The position numbers and the translations under genes were made by a program. The notes under the pieces were generated by a model. The model saw only the letters and a list, made by a program, of their open reading frames with translations. It made no database searches and was not told the origin of the DNA. DNA of 57,855 nucleotides from the NCBI GenBank assembly GCA_036497565.1, contig DASXJE010000208.1, positions 1 to 57,855 of the forward strand, in the 5' to 3' direction. Of this stretch, positions 24,261-32,970 are shown piece by piece. The DNA is from Mycobacteriales bacterium (GTDB lineage: Bacteria > Actinomycetota > Actinomycetes > Mycobacteriales > QHCD01). How positions within the stretch are numbered: position 1 is the stretch's first letter; each line of letters begins with the position of its first letter.

Positions 24261-25896
24261 TGGGGGGTGGGGCGTCGGCGCGGGGGCGACGCAGCGTGAA
24301 GGTCTCGAACGGCTGCAGCTGGCCGTACGGGCCCGTCACGTCGTAGTAGGTGACCGTGATCGAGGTGTGCCCGGAACGGCGGCTCCCGGGGTCGACGGTG
24401 AACGCCGCGAAGCCGTAGGAGTGCGCCGCGTCGCGGACCGCCGACCAGGGCGCGTTCTCGTGCACGTAGACCGGCGGCCGCTTTCCGGTGGTCGGGTCGG
24501 GGTCGCCGACTGCGGTGATCACCCGGCAGGCGGGCGGGGTGAAGAAGAGCTTGTTCGACGGCGCCGACGTACCCCCGCCGCCGAGCACCATGTGCACCGT
24601 GCCCGCGTCGGTGTCGACGACATCGGTACGGCTGGAGACCGGGACCGGGGTGCGGGTGGCGTTCTTCTGCTGACCGAGGATGGGGTGGGATCGCTCGTAG
24701 TGGTGTTCGTGACCGCACACCACCAGGTCGACGCCGTACTTGTCGAAGAGCGGCACCCATTCCTGCCGGATGCCCAGGTCGGCGCCGTTGAACTGGTCCG
24801 CCGTGCTGATCACCACCTGATGCATGCAGACGACGATCCAGTCGATGTCCCGGTCGGCGCGGGTCGTCGCGAGTTCCTGCTCGAGCCAGGCCTTCTGTGC
24901 ACCGTGGGAGTAGCCGCGGACGTAGCTGCTGCCGGCGTCCTGATAACAGACGTCGTCGTTTGCCAGGCTGATGACCCGCACCGATCCGGCCGTGAACGAG
25001 TACCACAGGCCGCGGGTGGTCGCGTCCTGTCCCGGGGTCGGCGGCACCGAGAAGTAGGTCTGGTAGGCGGCGTACCCGATCGGCCCGTTGCCGAGTTCGT
25101 TCTCATGGTTCCCGGCCGCCGGCATCCAGGGCCGGTGCCGCGCGCTGCGGGTGTTGTTCTCCCAGAAGTCCGACCAGGTGCGCACCCGGTCGGTGGCGAG
25201 GTTGGCGTAGCAGAGGTCACCGTTGAAGAGGTGGAAGAGCGGGCCGACCCGCTCCACGCCGGAGGTGACGTCGCCGGCGGCGGGCGAACCGAGGTTGTCG
25301 TTGACGTACGGCGGACTCGGGATCGTCACACCGGCCGGCGGAGTGAAGACCTTGCCGAGGGTGGGCGTTCCTTGGTCGCCGAAGCTGGTGAAGGTGAACG
25401 CGGCCCGTCCGCGAGGGCCGGTGCGGAACGATCCCAGCTCCGGCTCGGCGCCGTCGTGGACGGCGGCGTACATGTAGCCGGTGTCGGCGTGGAGCCCGTC
25501 GATGCGCGCGTGGTGGGCGTAGACGACCTGCGTGGACTGGTCGTCGGTGTACGACGTGGTGTCCGCGCCGACGGTGCGTTCATAGCGGTGCCCGGTCCGC
25601 GCGGTCAGCACCCGGGGGTGGCGCACCGGTTGGAGGGTGTGCCAGGAGACGACGACCTCGCGTGACGCGTCGGCACCGAACTGCGTGTGCAATCCCGAGA
25701 CGCGGGGGTCCGCAACCGGATCCGATGACGACGGGCCGAGGGCCCCGGCCGCCGCGGCAGCCGCCGAACCGCCGCCGAGCAGCGTTCCCGCCGCGATGCC
25801 GGCGCCGCCAACGGCCGCGGCGGCGAGCAGGCTACGTCGGGTCAGGCCGACGTCGGAGTCGGAGTGGTCGTCGGGCGGCGGGCTGATATCGGTCAC
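24208..25896 (-). CDS. Tat-exported purple acid phosphatase-like metallophosphoesterase
   Basis: About 562 residues. A twin-arginine signal (LTRRSLLAAAAVGGAGIAAG) indicates folded export. A fibronectin-like N-terminal domain (~60-170) is followed by a dimetal phosphoesterase domain. Its ligand motifs run in the order SFGDQGT, FNGDLCYAN, AAGNHENE, CMHQVVIS and CGHEHHYERSH. This order fits purple acid phosphatases that release phosphate from organic esters outside the cell. The GTG at 25896 is preferred, with CAGACT seven bases upstream; an in-frame start at 25935 would lengthen the pre-signal region. The last ~17 residues are encoded by hairpin element E3 and are probably not functional sequence. 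Confidence 0.87.
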   Translation of the reverse strand: MTDISPPPDDHSDSDVGLTRRSLLAAAAVGGAGIAAGTLLGGGSAAAAAAGALGPSSSDPVADPRVSGLHTQFGADASREVVVSWHTLQPVRHPRVLTARTGHRYERTVGADTTSYTDDQSTQVVYAHHARIDGLHADTGYMYAAVHDGAEPELGSFRTGPRGRAAFTFTSFGDQGTPTLGKVFTPPAGVTIPSPPYVNDNLGSPAAGDVTSGVERVGPLFHLFNGDLCYANLATDRVRTWSDFWENNTRSARHRPWMPAAGNHENELGNGPIGYAAYQTYFSVPPTPGQDATTRGLWYSFTAGSVRVISLANDDVCYQDAGSSYVRGYSHGAQKAWLEQELATTRADRDIDWIVVCMHQVVISTADQFNGADLGIRQEWVPLFDKYGVDLVVCGHEHHYERSHPILGQQKNATRTPVPVSSRTDVVDTDAGTVHMVLGGGGTSAPSNKLFFTPPACRVITAVGDPDPTTGKRPPVYVHENAPWSAVRDAAHSYGFAAFTVDPGSRRSGHTSITVTYYDVTGPYGQLQPFETFTLRRPRADAPPPTRDQEGISTRNAVRIPS

Positions 25897-25999
25897 GGCA
25901 TGCAGTCTGGCGACGATGCCTTGCCGCCACCACAACGTGATGGTGAACGGCTCGCCAACTCATGAGTTGCGATCGCAGCGCCTCGCTTCGCCGCCGCCG

Positions 26000-26869
26000 T
26001 CAGCCGGCGCCGCGAAGCCGGACCTGCAGCTGGCCCGCGCGGACCCGGGTCTCGAAAGCCGGCTGAGAAGCCGTCGCCGGACCGCGCACCACCCTGCCGT
26101 CGTCGAGCCGGAAGGTGCTCTGGTGCCACGGGCAGACGACGCACGGCGCGCCCCTGATCTCCACGACCGCGCCCTCGTCGAGCGGGCCGGACAGATGGCT
26201 GCACTGCGCCGCCAGCACCCGGGCCTTCCGGCCGGATCGCACGACGACGAGCGGTACGTCGAACAGCGCACGACGTGCCGGCTTGCCCTTCGGGAGGTCG
26301 GCGAACACTCCGACCTTGTGCCAGCCCGGCCGGATGAGATGGGGCACCTGCTCGGCATGGTTTGCGCCGGCAGCCTGACGGAAGGCGAGGTGGCCTCCGA
26401 TGAGTCCGCTGGTCCCGATCGTCGCGAGCCCGGCGAAACCGAGGGCCTTCCCCAGGCCGACGTGACCACGACAACGGGCCAGCAGCGACCCGGCGTAGAG
26501 CCAGATCGAGGCGACGTTTCCGGCCCAGTGCACCACGCCCACCCGCATCTGCTGCTCGTGCAGGTCGGCCCAGTCGACGGCGCCGGCGGCCGCGGCCGGC
26601 AGCGCGCCGGCCAACCCGACCACGATCAGGCCGCGAGCCTGCCGCTCGCCACCGGTGGCGTCGAGCACGCCGGCCGACACGAACGCGCCGATCGGTAGCT
26701 GGACGAGCGCCGGGTGAGCGGGGTGACCGAGCCACACTCCGTGCAGCGCATCCCGGATGGGGCCGGCCGGCACGACGCCGTGGACCACACGCTGGCCGAC
26801 GCGCACGATCCGATCGAGGGTCTCGGCCTTCTCGATCCGCTCAAGCAGACTCGTCGGTCCGATCGGCAT
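26000..26869 (-). CDS. DUF2231 membrane domain fused to Rieske [2Fe-2S] domain
   Basis: 289 residues. The N-terminal ~170 residues form a four-helix DUF2231-type membrane domain (HGVWLGHPAHPALVQLPIGAF with conserved histidines; VVHWAGNVASIWLYAGSLLA). The C-terminal ~100 residues are a Rieske domain with CSH in AAQCSHLSGPL and CVVCPWH as cluster ligands. It is probably a membrane-bound electron-transfer protein with a heme- or quinone-related membrane part; its partner is unknown. The ATG at 26869 has GGAGA five to six bases upstream. It is divergent from the DUF2332 gene. Confidence 0.83.
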   Translation of the reverse strand: MPIGPTSLLERIEKAETLDRIVRVGQRVVHGVVPAGPIRDALHGVWLGHPAHPALVQLPIGAFVSAGVLDATGGERQARGLIVVGLAGALPAAAAGAVDWADLHEQQMRVGVVHWAGNVASIWLYAGSLLARCRGHVGLGKALGFAGLATIGTSGLIGGHLAFRQAAGANHAEQVPHLIRPGWHKVGVFADLPKGKPARRALFDVPLVVVRSGRKARVLAAQCSHLSGPLDEGAVVEIRGAPCVVCPWHQSTFRLDDGRVVRGPATASQPAFETRVRAGQLQVRLRGAG

Positions 26870-26977
26870 GCAGTCTCCATCTCCGCGCCACCTGCGGTTC
26901 TGCGAGTGGTCACTCCCCGGTCTCCAGGGTAGGAAGCCTGCCCGACTCGGGAGCAGAAAACCACGCCGCGAGGCACA

Positions 26978-26983
26978 TAAACT
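26978..26983 (+). promoter_or_regulatory. Leaderless -10 element of the DUF2332 gene
   Basis: TAAACT is followed by seven bases and the GTG at 26991. There is no Shine-Dalgarno. Confidence 0.42.
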
Positions 26984-26990
26984 CGGCCGG

Positions 26991-28052
26991 GTGATCGATC
27001 GCGCGGTGGTACGACGGGCCTTCGACCGTCCGCGCGAGTTCACGTCGTCGCCGCTGTATCGCGCGTTGAGTCGCACGGTGGTCGATGACGAGCGGCTGCT
27101 CGACCTGGCGTCCCGCGGTACGGCGGGGCAATATCCCACCTTCCTGTTCTTCGGCGCGATCCACCTCATGTTGCTGGCCGGCGTCGATCACCCGCTGGCC
27201 CGGTTCTATCCCTCGGTCGTGGCCGGCGCCGCCCCTCCGGACGGCGCCGGTCCGGCGCTTGTCTCGTTCTGTACGGCGTACGAGGAGCGGCTGAGCGAGC
27301 TGATCAGCACGCGGTTGGTGCAGACGAACCACGTGCAGCGTGCCCTCGGTTTGCGGATCGGGCTTGCCGCGATCGCTCGAGACACCAGCACACCACTACA
27401 TCTGATCGAGGTCGGCGCGAGCGCGGGCCTGAACCTGCGGTTCGATCGATATGGCTACCGGATCGCGGGCCGGGCGTTCGGTGACCCGACAAGTGGAGTC
27501 CAGATCGTCGCCGATGCATACGGTCCGACGCCGGTCCCCGACCTCGACGTCCTGCCCGCCGTCGCCTCCAGGTCCGGTGTCGATCTGCATCCGATCGACC
27601 CGCGCAACCCTGATGCTCGCGCCTGGCTGGAGGCACTGATCTGGCCGGAAAATCGGCACCAGCGTGCATTGCTCGCCGCTGCGCTCCGAGTTGTCGACGC
27701 CCATCCGGTCACGATCCATCCGGGCGACGCCATCGACGTCCTTCCCGTGCTGGCCGACTCGCTTCCGGTCGGTGAGCCCCGGATCGTTTTCCACTCCGCC
27801 ACCCGACTGCATGTCCCCGCCGATCGCCGACCCGCATTCGACGACGCGATCCTGGCATGTGGTCGCACCGGGTCGCTGTGGTGGCTGTCCGTCGAGGACG
27901 CGCCGGATTCGACCGTTAATCCGGCGCGTTCTGGAACCGCGTTGAAAGTGCGCGCTCCCGACGGCGACACGACGACCATCGCTGTGCTCGACGGGCATCT
28001 GGGTTGGGTCCAGATGCTTCCTGGATCAGCGCCCGGCGTCACCAGCGGGTAG
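26991..28052 (+). CDS. DUF2332 family protein
   Basis: 353 residues of a conserved actinobacterial family of unknown function. Family signatures are SSPLYRALSRTVVDD, QYPTFLFFGAIHLMLLAG, LIEVGASAGLNLRFDRYGY and LEALIWPENRHQRALL. The glycine-rich segment EVGASAGLN resembles a nucleotide- or SAM-binding loop, but no activity is known. The GTG at 26991 is chosen because the family N-terminus begins there and a leaderless -10 element fits. A longer frame upstream would overlap the divergent gene. Confidence 0.82.
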   Translation: MIDRAVVRRAFDRPREFTSSPLYRALSRTVVDDERLLDLASRGTAGQYPTFLFFGAIHLMLLAGVDHPLARFYPSVVAGAAPPDGAGPALVSFCTAYEERLSELISTRLVQTNHVQRALGLRIGLAAIARDTSTPLHLIEVGASAGLNLRFDRYGYRIAGRAFGDPTSGVQIVADAYGPTPVPDLDVLPAVASRSGVDLHPIDPRNPDARAWLEALIWPENRHQRALLAAALRVVDAHPVTIHPGDAIDVLPVLADSLPVGEPRIVFHSATRLHVPADRRPAFDDAILACGRTGSLWWLSVEDAPDSTVNPARSGTALKVRAPDGDTTTIAVLDGHLGWVQMLPGSAPGVTSG

Positions 28053-28074
28053 TCGTCAGGTCACTAGTCACATC

Positions 28075-28090
28075 ATTGAACGGTTTCAAT
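28075..28090. promoter_or_regulatory. Upstream LacI-like operator candidate
   Basis: ATTGAACGGTTTCAAT has 6-base complementary arms and the TGAA...TTCA pattern common in LacI-family sites. A second copy of TGAACGGTTTCA lies 168 bases downstream, over the transcription start of the MFS gene. Confidence 0.4.
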
Positions 28091-28207
28091 CATGGCGACG
28101 CATTTGGGTGCTGAAGCGCAGCTCACGAGCGCGGTCCAGACCTCTCGATTCTGCAAAAAGCGGTTGATTCTCCGCCTGTTTTTCTCGAATTGGTGCGCGC
28201 CGACGGC

Positions 28208-28237
28208 TTGACCGTGCGGACCGGGCGCTTCTAGGGT
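28208..28237 (+). promoter_or_regulatory. Promoter of the MFS porter gene
   Basis: TTGACC (28208-28213) and TAGGGT (28232-28237) have an 18-base spacer. The expected start at about 28244 coincides with the second palindrome. Confidence 0.5.
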
Positions 28238-28243
28238 TCGCCG

Positions 28244-28257
28244 CTGAACGGTTTCAG
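28244..28257. promoter_or_regulatory. Downstream LacI-like operator candidate
   Basis: CTGAACGGTTTCAG has 5-base complementary arms and the same 12-base core as the site at 28077-28088. It covers the expected +1, where a bound repressor would block transcription. Confidence 0.42.
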
Positions 28258-28343
28258 GAGGCCCGAAGCGGGAACGCCTGGCCACAATGCTGTTTCGCTA
28301 GCCGCGCCTCATGGCGCCCGAGGCGACGGAGACAGGAGAAGAC

Positions 28344-29738
28344 GTGACTGCTCAGCGCGACGTCGAGACCAACGTCGACCAACACGGCCACGCGGTAACG
28401 AAGCAACAGTGGCGCTGGTCCGTTCTTGCCGGGATGGCGTCCTTCCTCGACGCCGGATCGATCGTGGCACTGGGTGCCAGTCTCGCGCTGTGGAAGACCT
28501 ACCTCGGGATGAGTACGTCGTTGGTCGGCACGCTCGCGGCTCTCGGACCGAACGCGATCGGATGTGCGGTCGGCGCGTTGATCGGTGGCCGGCTCGGCGA
28601 CCTGCTGGGGCGCAAGCTCATCTACCAATACGACCTGATGGTCTACGCGTTCGGGGTCATGCTGATCGCCTGCTCGGTGAACATCCCGATGCTCCTGATC
28701 GGCACCATCATCGTCGGCATCGCCGTCGGCGCGGACGTCCCGACATCGCTCGCCCTCGTCGGCGAGTTCTCCCCGGCCAGGGCGCGCGGCAAGCTGCTCG
28801 GCTTCTCGCAGGTGGCATGGAACAGCGGGCCGATCGTCGTGCTGCTGCTCGCATTGGCCACCACCCCGTTCGGCACCTGGGGCGGTCGCATCCTCTTCCT
28901 GATGCTGTTCGTCGTTGCGGTCGTCACCTATCTGCTGCGTCGGGGCATGGTGGAATCTGCGCGGTGGGCCGCTGCGGCCGGAACGATGGAGACCTCGGAC
29001 GCGTCGGCGGAGAGCGAGCAGCCCGAGTCGGCGCCGATCCCGCGCAACGCCTCCTCAGTCAGCAAGGTGGGCCAGCTGTTCCGGGGCAACAACCTGAAGG
29101 CGCTCGTGTGGACGGCGATCATCTACGTCTTCTGGAACATCGCGGCCGGCACGACCGGCATCTTCACGCCGTACATCATCACCACGCTGCACGCCGGGAG
29201 TCAGGCCGCGAGTGTCGCCCTGTCGTGCGCCGGCTTCGTCATCGGCGTCCTGGCGACGATCTTCATCTTCATGCCGCTCAACGACCGGACCCACGGCACC
29301 CGCAAACGGCTGTGGGGCATCGGGGCCATCATGCAGGTGGCCGCGTGGGGCGCGTATCTGGTGCTGCCGTTCAGCATCCCGGTGATCGTCGCCAACATCT
29401 TCCTCTTCGGGGTCGGCGGTGCACTCGCCGGCGAGGCGTTCTACAAGGTCGTGAGCCAGGAACTCTTCCCGACCATGTTGCGCGGCACCGCGCAAGGAGT
29501 CACCTTCGGGACAGCACGGCTGTGTCTCGGGATCTGGAGCTTCTTCGTTCCGGCGCTCGCGTCGGTCGGGATCCGTCCGGTCGCCGCCATTCTTGCGGCG
29601 TTCCTCGCGATCAGTGGTGTCGCGGGCTACTTCTGGATGCCCGACACCTGCGGCAAGTCGTTGGAGGACATCGAGCGGGAACGGGAGATCGGCGAGCACA
29701 GCTCCCAGCCCTCGTCGTCCGCGGTCCGCGCTGCATGA
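28344..29738 (+). CDS. MFS transporter, sugar/metabolite porter-like
   Basis: 464 residues, twelve predicted helices. Motif A is GGRLGDLLGRKLIYQYD in loop 2-3 and a related NDRTHGTRKR lies in loop 8-9; GEFSPARARGKLLG matches sugar-porter loops. A hydrophilic central loop (~215-250) separates the halves. It probably imports a sugar, polyol or organic acid. The GTG at 28344 is preferred because AGGAGAA (28334-28340) precedes it; an ATG at 28311 has no Shine-Dalgarno. The two LacI-like operators upstream suggest carbon-source control, but no LacI gene is adjacent. Confidence 0.86.
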   Translation: MTAQRDVETNVDQHGHAVTKQQWRWSVLAGMASFLDAGSIVALGASLALWKTYLGMSTSLVGTLAALGPNAIGCAVGALIGGRLGDLLGRKLIYQYDLMVYAFGVMLIACSVNIPMLLIGTIIVGIAVGADVPTSLALVGEFSPARARGKLLGFSQVAWNSGPIVVLLLALATTPFGTWGGRILFLMLFVVAVVTYLLRRGMVESARWAAAAGTMETSDASAESEQPESAPIPRNASSVSKVGQLFRGNNLKALVWTAIIYVFWNIAAGTTGIFTPYIITTLHAGSQAASVALSCAGFVIGVLATIFIFMPLNDRTHGTRKRLWGIGAIMQVAAWGAYLVLPFSIPVIVANIFLFGVGGALAGEAFYKVVSQELFPTMLRGTAQGVTFGTARLCLGIWSFFVPALASVGIRPVAAILAAFLAISGVAGYFWMPDTCGKSLEDIEREREIGEHSSQPSSSAVRAA

Positions 29739-29745
29739 TCGGACG

Positions 29746-30087
29746 GTGACCACCGAAACCATCGAGTTCGACGACTTCACCCGCGTCGATCTCCGCATCG
29801 GCACCGTGACCGCAGCCCAACCCAACGCGAATGCACGCAAGCCCGCCTACGTCCTGACGATCGATCTCGGCCCGCTGGGGACCAGGACGTCGAGCGCACA
29901 GATCACCGACCACTACACGGTCGACGACCTGGTCGGCACGCAGGTGCTCTGCGTCTGCAACTTCGCGCCGAAACGGATCGCCGGGATCAAGTCCGAGGTG
30001 CTCGTGGTCGGCGGGCTCGACGCGGAGGACCGGGTCGTCCTCGCCGGCTTCGGCCACCCCGTCCCGGACGGCACACCGCTGCGCTGA
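29746..30087 (+). CDS. CsaA-like tRNA-binding domain protein
   Basis: 113 residues forming a single EMAP/Trbp111-type OB fold (DFTRVDLRIGTVTAAQPN; RKPAYVLTIDLG; SAQITDHYTVDDLVGTQV; NFAPKRIAGIKSEVLVVGG). CsaA dimers bind tRNA and have been described as export-related chaperones in Bacillus. The GTG at 29746 is seven bases after the MFS stop, so it is probably translated from the same message, although a functional link is not obvious. Confidence 0.87.
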   Translation: MTTETIEFDDFTRVDLRIGTVTAAQPNANARKPAYVLTIDLGPLGTRTSSAQITDHYTVDDLVGTQVLCVCNFAPKRIAGIKSEVLVVGGLDAEDRVVLAGFGHPVPDGTPLR

Positions 30088-30104
30088 GGCGGGTACTCCG
30101 ACCC

Positions 30105-30135
30105 TTGACATTGGGCAGGTAAACGCCTGCATAAT
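30105..30135 (+). promoter_or_regulatory. Promoter and likely autorepressor operator of the fused ArsR gene
   Basis: TTGACA (30105-30110) and CATAAT (30130-30135) are 19 bases apart. The inverted repeat GCAGG-TAAACG-CCTGC (30115-30130) fills the spacer. CATAAT ends seven bases before the GTG at 30143, indicating a leaderless transcript controlled by its own product. Confidence 0.5.
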
Positions 30136-30142
30136 GTCCGGC

Positions 30143-30958
30143 GTGGCCGATGAGATGGACCAGGTGTTCCGGGCGCTCGCCGACCCCACCCGTCGGCACG
30201 TGCTCGACCGGTTGCACGAGCGCAACGGGCAGACCTTGGGCGAGCTGTGCGAGGACCTCGACATGGCTCGTCAGTCAGCGACGCAGCACCTGGCCGTTCT
30301 CGAGGCGGCCAACCTCATCAGCACGGTCCGGCAGGGTCGGACAAAGCTGCACTACCTCAACCCGGTTCCCCTCCATCAGATCCAGGACCGATGGATCGAC
30401 AAGTTCGAGCGTCCTCGACTGCGGGCGCTCAACGCCGTGAAGAGACAAGCAGAGGAGCACCTCATGGCCGACAGGCCCACCTTCGTCTACGTGACCTACA
30501 TCCACAGCACGCCAAAGGAGGTCTGGCATGCCCTGACCGACGCGGACCTGACAGCGGAGTACTGGGGGCACAGCAACGTTTCCGACTGGCAGCCCGGATC
30601 CGGGTGGGAGCACCGGCGCACCGACGGCTCCGGGATCGCTGACGTCGTCGGCACCGTCCTCGAGGCCGTTCCGCCCGAGCGACTGGTGATGAGTTTCGGC
30701 GGCCCCGGCGCGCAGCCGGCCGACGGACCGTCCCAGGTCACGTTCGACATCGAGCCCTATGAAGAGATCGTCAAGCTCACCGTCACCCACGAAAACCTCG
30801 CAGACCGGGCCGAATACGACGCAGCATCCGCCGGTTGGCCCGCCGTGCTCGCCAACCTCAAGTCTCTGCTGGAGACCGGACACGTGCTTCCGCAGGCCCC
30901 CTGGGAGATGCATGGCGAACAGCGGGCGGCGAACATGGCGAAGAACGACGCACGGTGA
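30143..30958 (+). CDS. ArsR-type HTH regulator fused to SRPBCC (AHSA1) domain
   Basis: 271 residues from GTG 30143. Residues 1-~95 are a winged helix (FRALADPTRRHVLDRLHERN; LDMARQSATQHLAVLEAANL). Residues ~115-250 are a START-like SRPBCC domain (TPKEVWHALTDADLTAEYWG; LKSLLETG). The SRPBCC part probably binds a hydrophobic ligand that changes DNA binding. An ATG at 30134 is in frame but lies within the -10 region. A split version of the same pair occurs at 43754-44631. Confidence 0.85.
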   Translation: MADEMDQVFRALADPTRRHVLDRLHERNGQTLGELCEDLDMARQSATQHLAVLEAANLISTVRQGRTKLHYLNPVPLHQIQDRWIDKFERPRLRALNAVKRQAEEHLMADRPTFVYVTYIHSTPKEVWHALTDADLTAEYWGHSNVSDWQPGSGWEHRRTDGSGIADVVGTVLEAVPPERLVMSFGGPGAQPADGPSQVTFDIEPYEEIVKLTVTHENLADRAEYDAASAGWPAVLANLKSLLETGHVLPQAPWEMHGEQRAANMAKNDAR

Positions 30959-31002
30959 CCACGGGTGGACCGAAAGGCGCCGTCAAATTCTCCTGAACGT
31001 CA

Positions 31003-31029
31003 TGTCGAAACAGCGCTCCACTGTTCGAC
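31003..31029 (+). promoter_or_regulatory. ECF42-type promoter upstream of the DGPF-sigma operon
   Basis: TGTCGA (31003-31008) and CGAC (31026-31029) are separated by 17 bases. From the literature I recall TGTCGA at -35 and CGA/TC at -10 as the ECF42 motif. It lies 75 bases before the DGPF gene, whose downstream neighbour is an ECF42-type sigma factor, so autoregulation is likely. Confidence 0.55.
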
Positions 31030-31103
31030 GCACTGGTAGAGGTTGGGCTTCACACCCGTCGACAGCGTCGGGGGCCCACTCGGACGGACGAGGAGATACC
31101 GCG

Positions 31104-31517
31104 ATGCGATTCATGATGTTCATCTACCCGGGCATCGAAGACGAGGCGAACTGGAACCCCAGCGCCGAGGATGTCGCCGCGATGACGGCGTACAACGAGA
31201 AGCTGACCCAGGCCGGCGTACTCCTGGCCCTCGACGGGCTGCACCCGTCGGCCGAGGGCGCGCGGGTCACGTACCCCGGCGGCAAGGCCAAGGTGACCGA
31301 CGGGCCCTTCGCCGAGGCGAAGGAGCTGATCGGTGGCTACTGGCTGATCCAGGCGAAGTCCAAGGAAGAGGCCGTGGAGTGGGCGTCGCGCTGTCCCTGC
31401 ACCGAGGGTGCGGTGGTCGAGGTACGCCGCGTCTTTGAGATGTCGGACTTCCCGGCCGACGTCCAGGAGGCGGCCACGTTGTCCTCGACTCCGCCTCAGC
31501 AGACGGCCAGCGCCTAG
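31104..31517 (+). CDS. YCII-related (DGPF) protein
   Basis: 137 residues with a ferredoxin-like YCII domain (MRFMMFIYPGIEDEANWNPS) and the hallmark TDGPFAEAKELIGGYWLIQ. DGPF proteins are the usual partners of ECF42 sigma factors; their biochemical role is unknown. GAGGAGATA precedes the ATG. The stop lies 11 bases before the sigma gene start. Confidence 0.88.
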   Translation: MRFMMFIYPGIEDEANWNPSAEDVAAMTAYNEKLTQAGVLLALDGLHPSAEGARVTYPGGKAKVTDGPFAEAKELIGGYWLIQAKSKEEAVEWASRCPCTEGAVVEVRRVFEMSDFPADVQEAATLSSTPPQQTASA

Positions 31518-31528
31518 TTCGTTCCGGC

Positions 31529-32842
31529 GTGGACGACGTGGGCGACGCATCCGAGGACCGCACGGCGGGCGCAGCAGCCGCCCGCCGTGCGGTGGAGGCC
31601 GTCTGGCGGATCGAATCGGCCCGGGTGATCGCCGGCCTCGCGCGACTGCTGCGCGACGTGGGCCTGGCCGAGGATCTCGCCCAGGACGCACTGGTCGCCG
31701 CGTTGGAGACGTGGCCGAAGACAGGTGTGCCGGACAACCCGGGGGCCTGGCTCATGGCCACCGGGAGGAGGCGTGCGATCGACCTCATCCGCCGGAACCG
31801 GCGGCTGGAGGACAAGCAGCAGGAACTCGCCCGCGACCTCGCGATCCAGCTCGCGATGGGGAGCGCGGATCTCGATGCGGCACTCGACGACGACATCGGC
31901 GACGACCTGCTGAGTCTGATCTTCACCTGCTGCCACCCGGTGCTGTCCACGGAGGCGCGCGTCGCGCTGACGCTGCGCATGCTCGGCGGGCTCACCACGC
32001 CGGAGATCGCCCGGGCCTACCTCGTGCCGGAGTCGACGGTCGCCCAGCGCATCGTCCGGGCGAAGCGGACCCTCGCCGAGGCGCACGTCCCCTTCGAGGC
32101 GCCGACCGGCGCCGACCGCACCGACCGGCTGGGGTCGGTGCTCGAAGTCGTCTACCTCATCTTCAACGAGGGCTATTCGGCGACGGCCGGCGACGACTGG
32201 CTGCGCCCGGGACTGTGTGAGGACGCCCTGCGCTTCGGCCGGATCCTCGCCGGGTTGACGCCGCGCGAGCCGGAGGTCCACGGCCTCGTCGCGTTGATGG
32301 AGATCCAGGCCTCGCGCACCGCGGCGCGGATCGGGCCGTCGGGCGAAGCTGTTTTGCTCCTCGATCAGGACCGCGCGCGATGGGACCAGATGCTCATCCG
32401 GCGTGGCCTCGCGGCGCTGGAGCGTGCCCAGGATCTGGGTGGTGCCTTCGGGCCGTACGCCCTGCAAGCGGCGATTGCGGCCTGTCACGTCCGGGCACGC
32501 ACCGCCGCCGACACGGACTGGGAGCGCCTCGCGGCGCTCTACGACGCCCTGGCCCAGCTCGCTCCCTCGCCGGTCGTGCAACTCAACCGTGCGGTCGCCG
32601 TCTCGATGGCCTTCGGACCGCAGGCCGGTCTCGACCTCGTCGACGTACTGGAGTCCGACGGGACGCTCGACGGCTACCACCTCCTCCCGAGCGTCCGCGG
32701 CGATCTGCTCGCCAAGCTCGGTCGCCTCGACGAGGCCCGAGCGGACTTCGAGCGGGCCGCGGCGCTGACTCGCAACACCCGCGAGCGCGATCTGCTCCAG
32801 CAGCGCGCGGCCGAGTGTGCGCGCGGAGCGGCCGGGCACTGA
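31529..32842 (+). CDS. ECF42-type RNA polymerase sigma factor
   Basis: 437 residues. The N-terminal sigma domains 2 and 4 (VGLAEDLAQDALVAALETWP; GLTTPEIARAYLVPESTVAQRIVRAKRTL) are followed by a ~230-residue C-terminal extension (YLIFNEGYSA; RFGRILAGLTPREPEVHGLV; VQLNRAVAVSM). The extension has helical TPR-like content and ends with NTRERDLLQQRA. This extension and the DGPF neighbour define the ECF42 group, which works without an anti-sigma factor. The GTG at 31529 is used. Confidence 0.9.
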   Translation: MDDVGDASEDRTAGAAAARRAVEAVWRIESARVIAGLARLLRDVGLAEDLAQDALVAALETWPKTGVPDNPGAWLMATGRRRAIDLIRRNRRLEDKQQELARDLAIQLAMGSADLDAALDDDIGDDLLSLIFTCCHPVLSTEARVALTLRMLGGLTTPEIARAYLVPESTVAQRIVRAKRTLAEAHVPFEAPTGADRTDRLGSVLEVVYLIFNEGYSATAGDDWLRPGLCEDALRFGRILAGLTPREPEVHGLVALMEIQASRTAARIGPSGEAVLLLDQDRARWDQMLIRRGLAALERAQDLGGAFGPYALQAAIAACHVRARTAADTDWERLAALYDALAQLAPSPVVQLNRAVAVSMAFGPQAGLDLVDVLESDGTLDGYHLLPSVRGDLLAKLGRLDEARADFERAAALTRNTRERDLLQQRAAECARGAAGH

Positions 32843-32970
32843 GCCCCGCGGTGTGTTAATTCGAGGTATCTGGTGGGCAGCACATCTTGACGCTGCGGGT
32901 CCGGCCGTGTGTTCTGTGACGGCCCGTGATCTCGCACGGGCCGGCTCGAGTCGGCAGGAGGGCCTCGACG

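Larger units (their letters stand above)
28053..28343. other. Intergenic control region upstream of the MFS porter
   Basis: This 291-base gap holds two similar palindromes (28075-28090, 28244-28257) and a good promoter (28208-28237). It also has a weak A-rich/T-rich hairpin around 28154-28184 that might end the DUF2332 transcript. The expected untranslated leader of the next gene is about 100 bases. No gene is seen here. Confidence 0.5.

Noticed and set aside
28154-28184. An intrinsic terminator for the DUF2332 gene
   Set aside because: AAAAAGCGG can pair with CCGC...TTTTT only with a three-base bulge, and the structure lies about 100 bases after the stop. Too weak to annotate.
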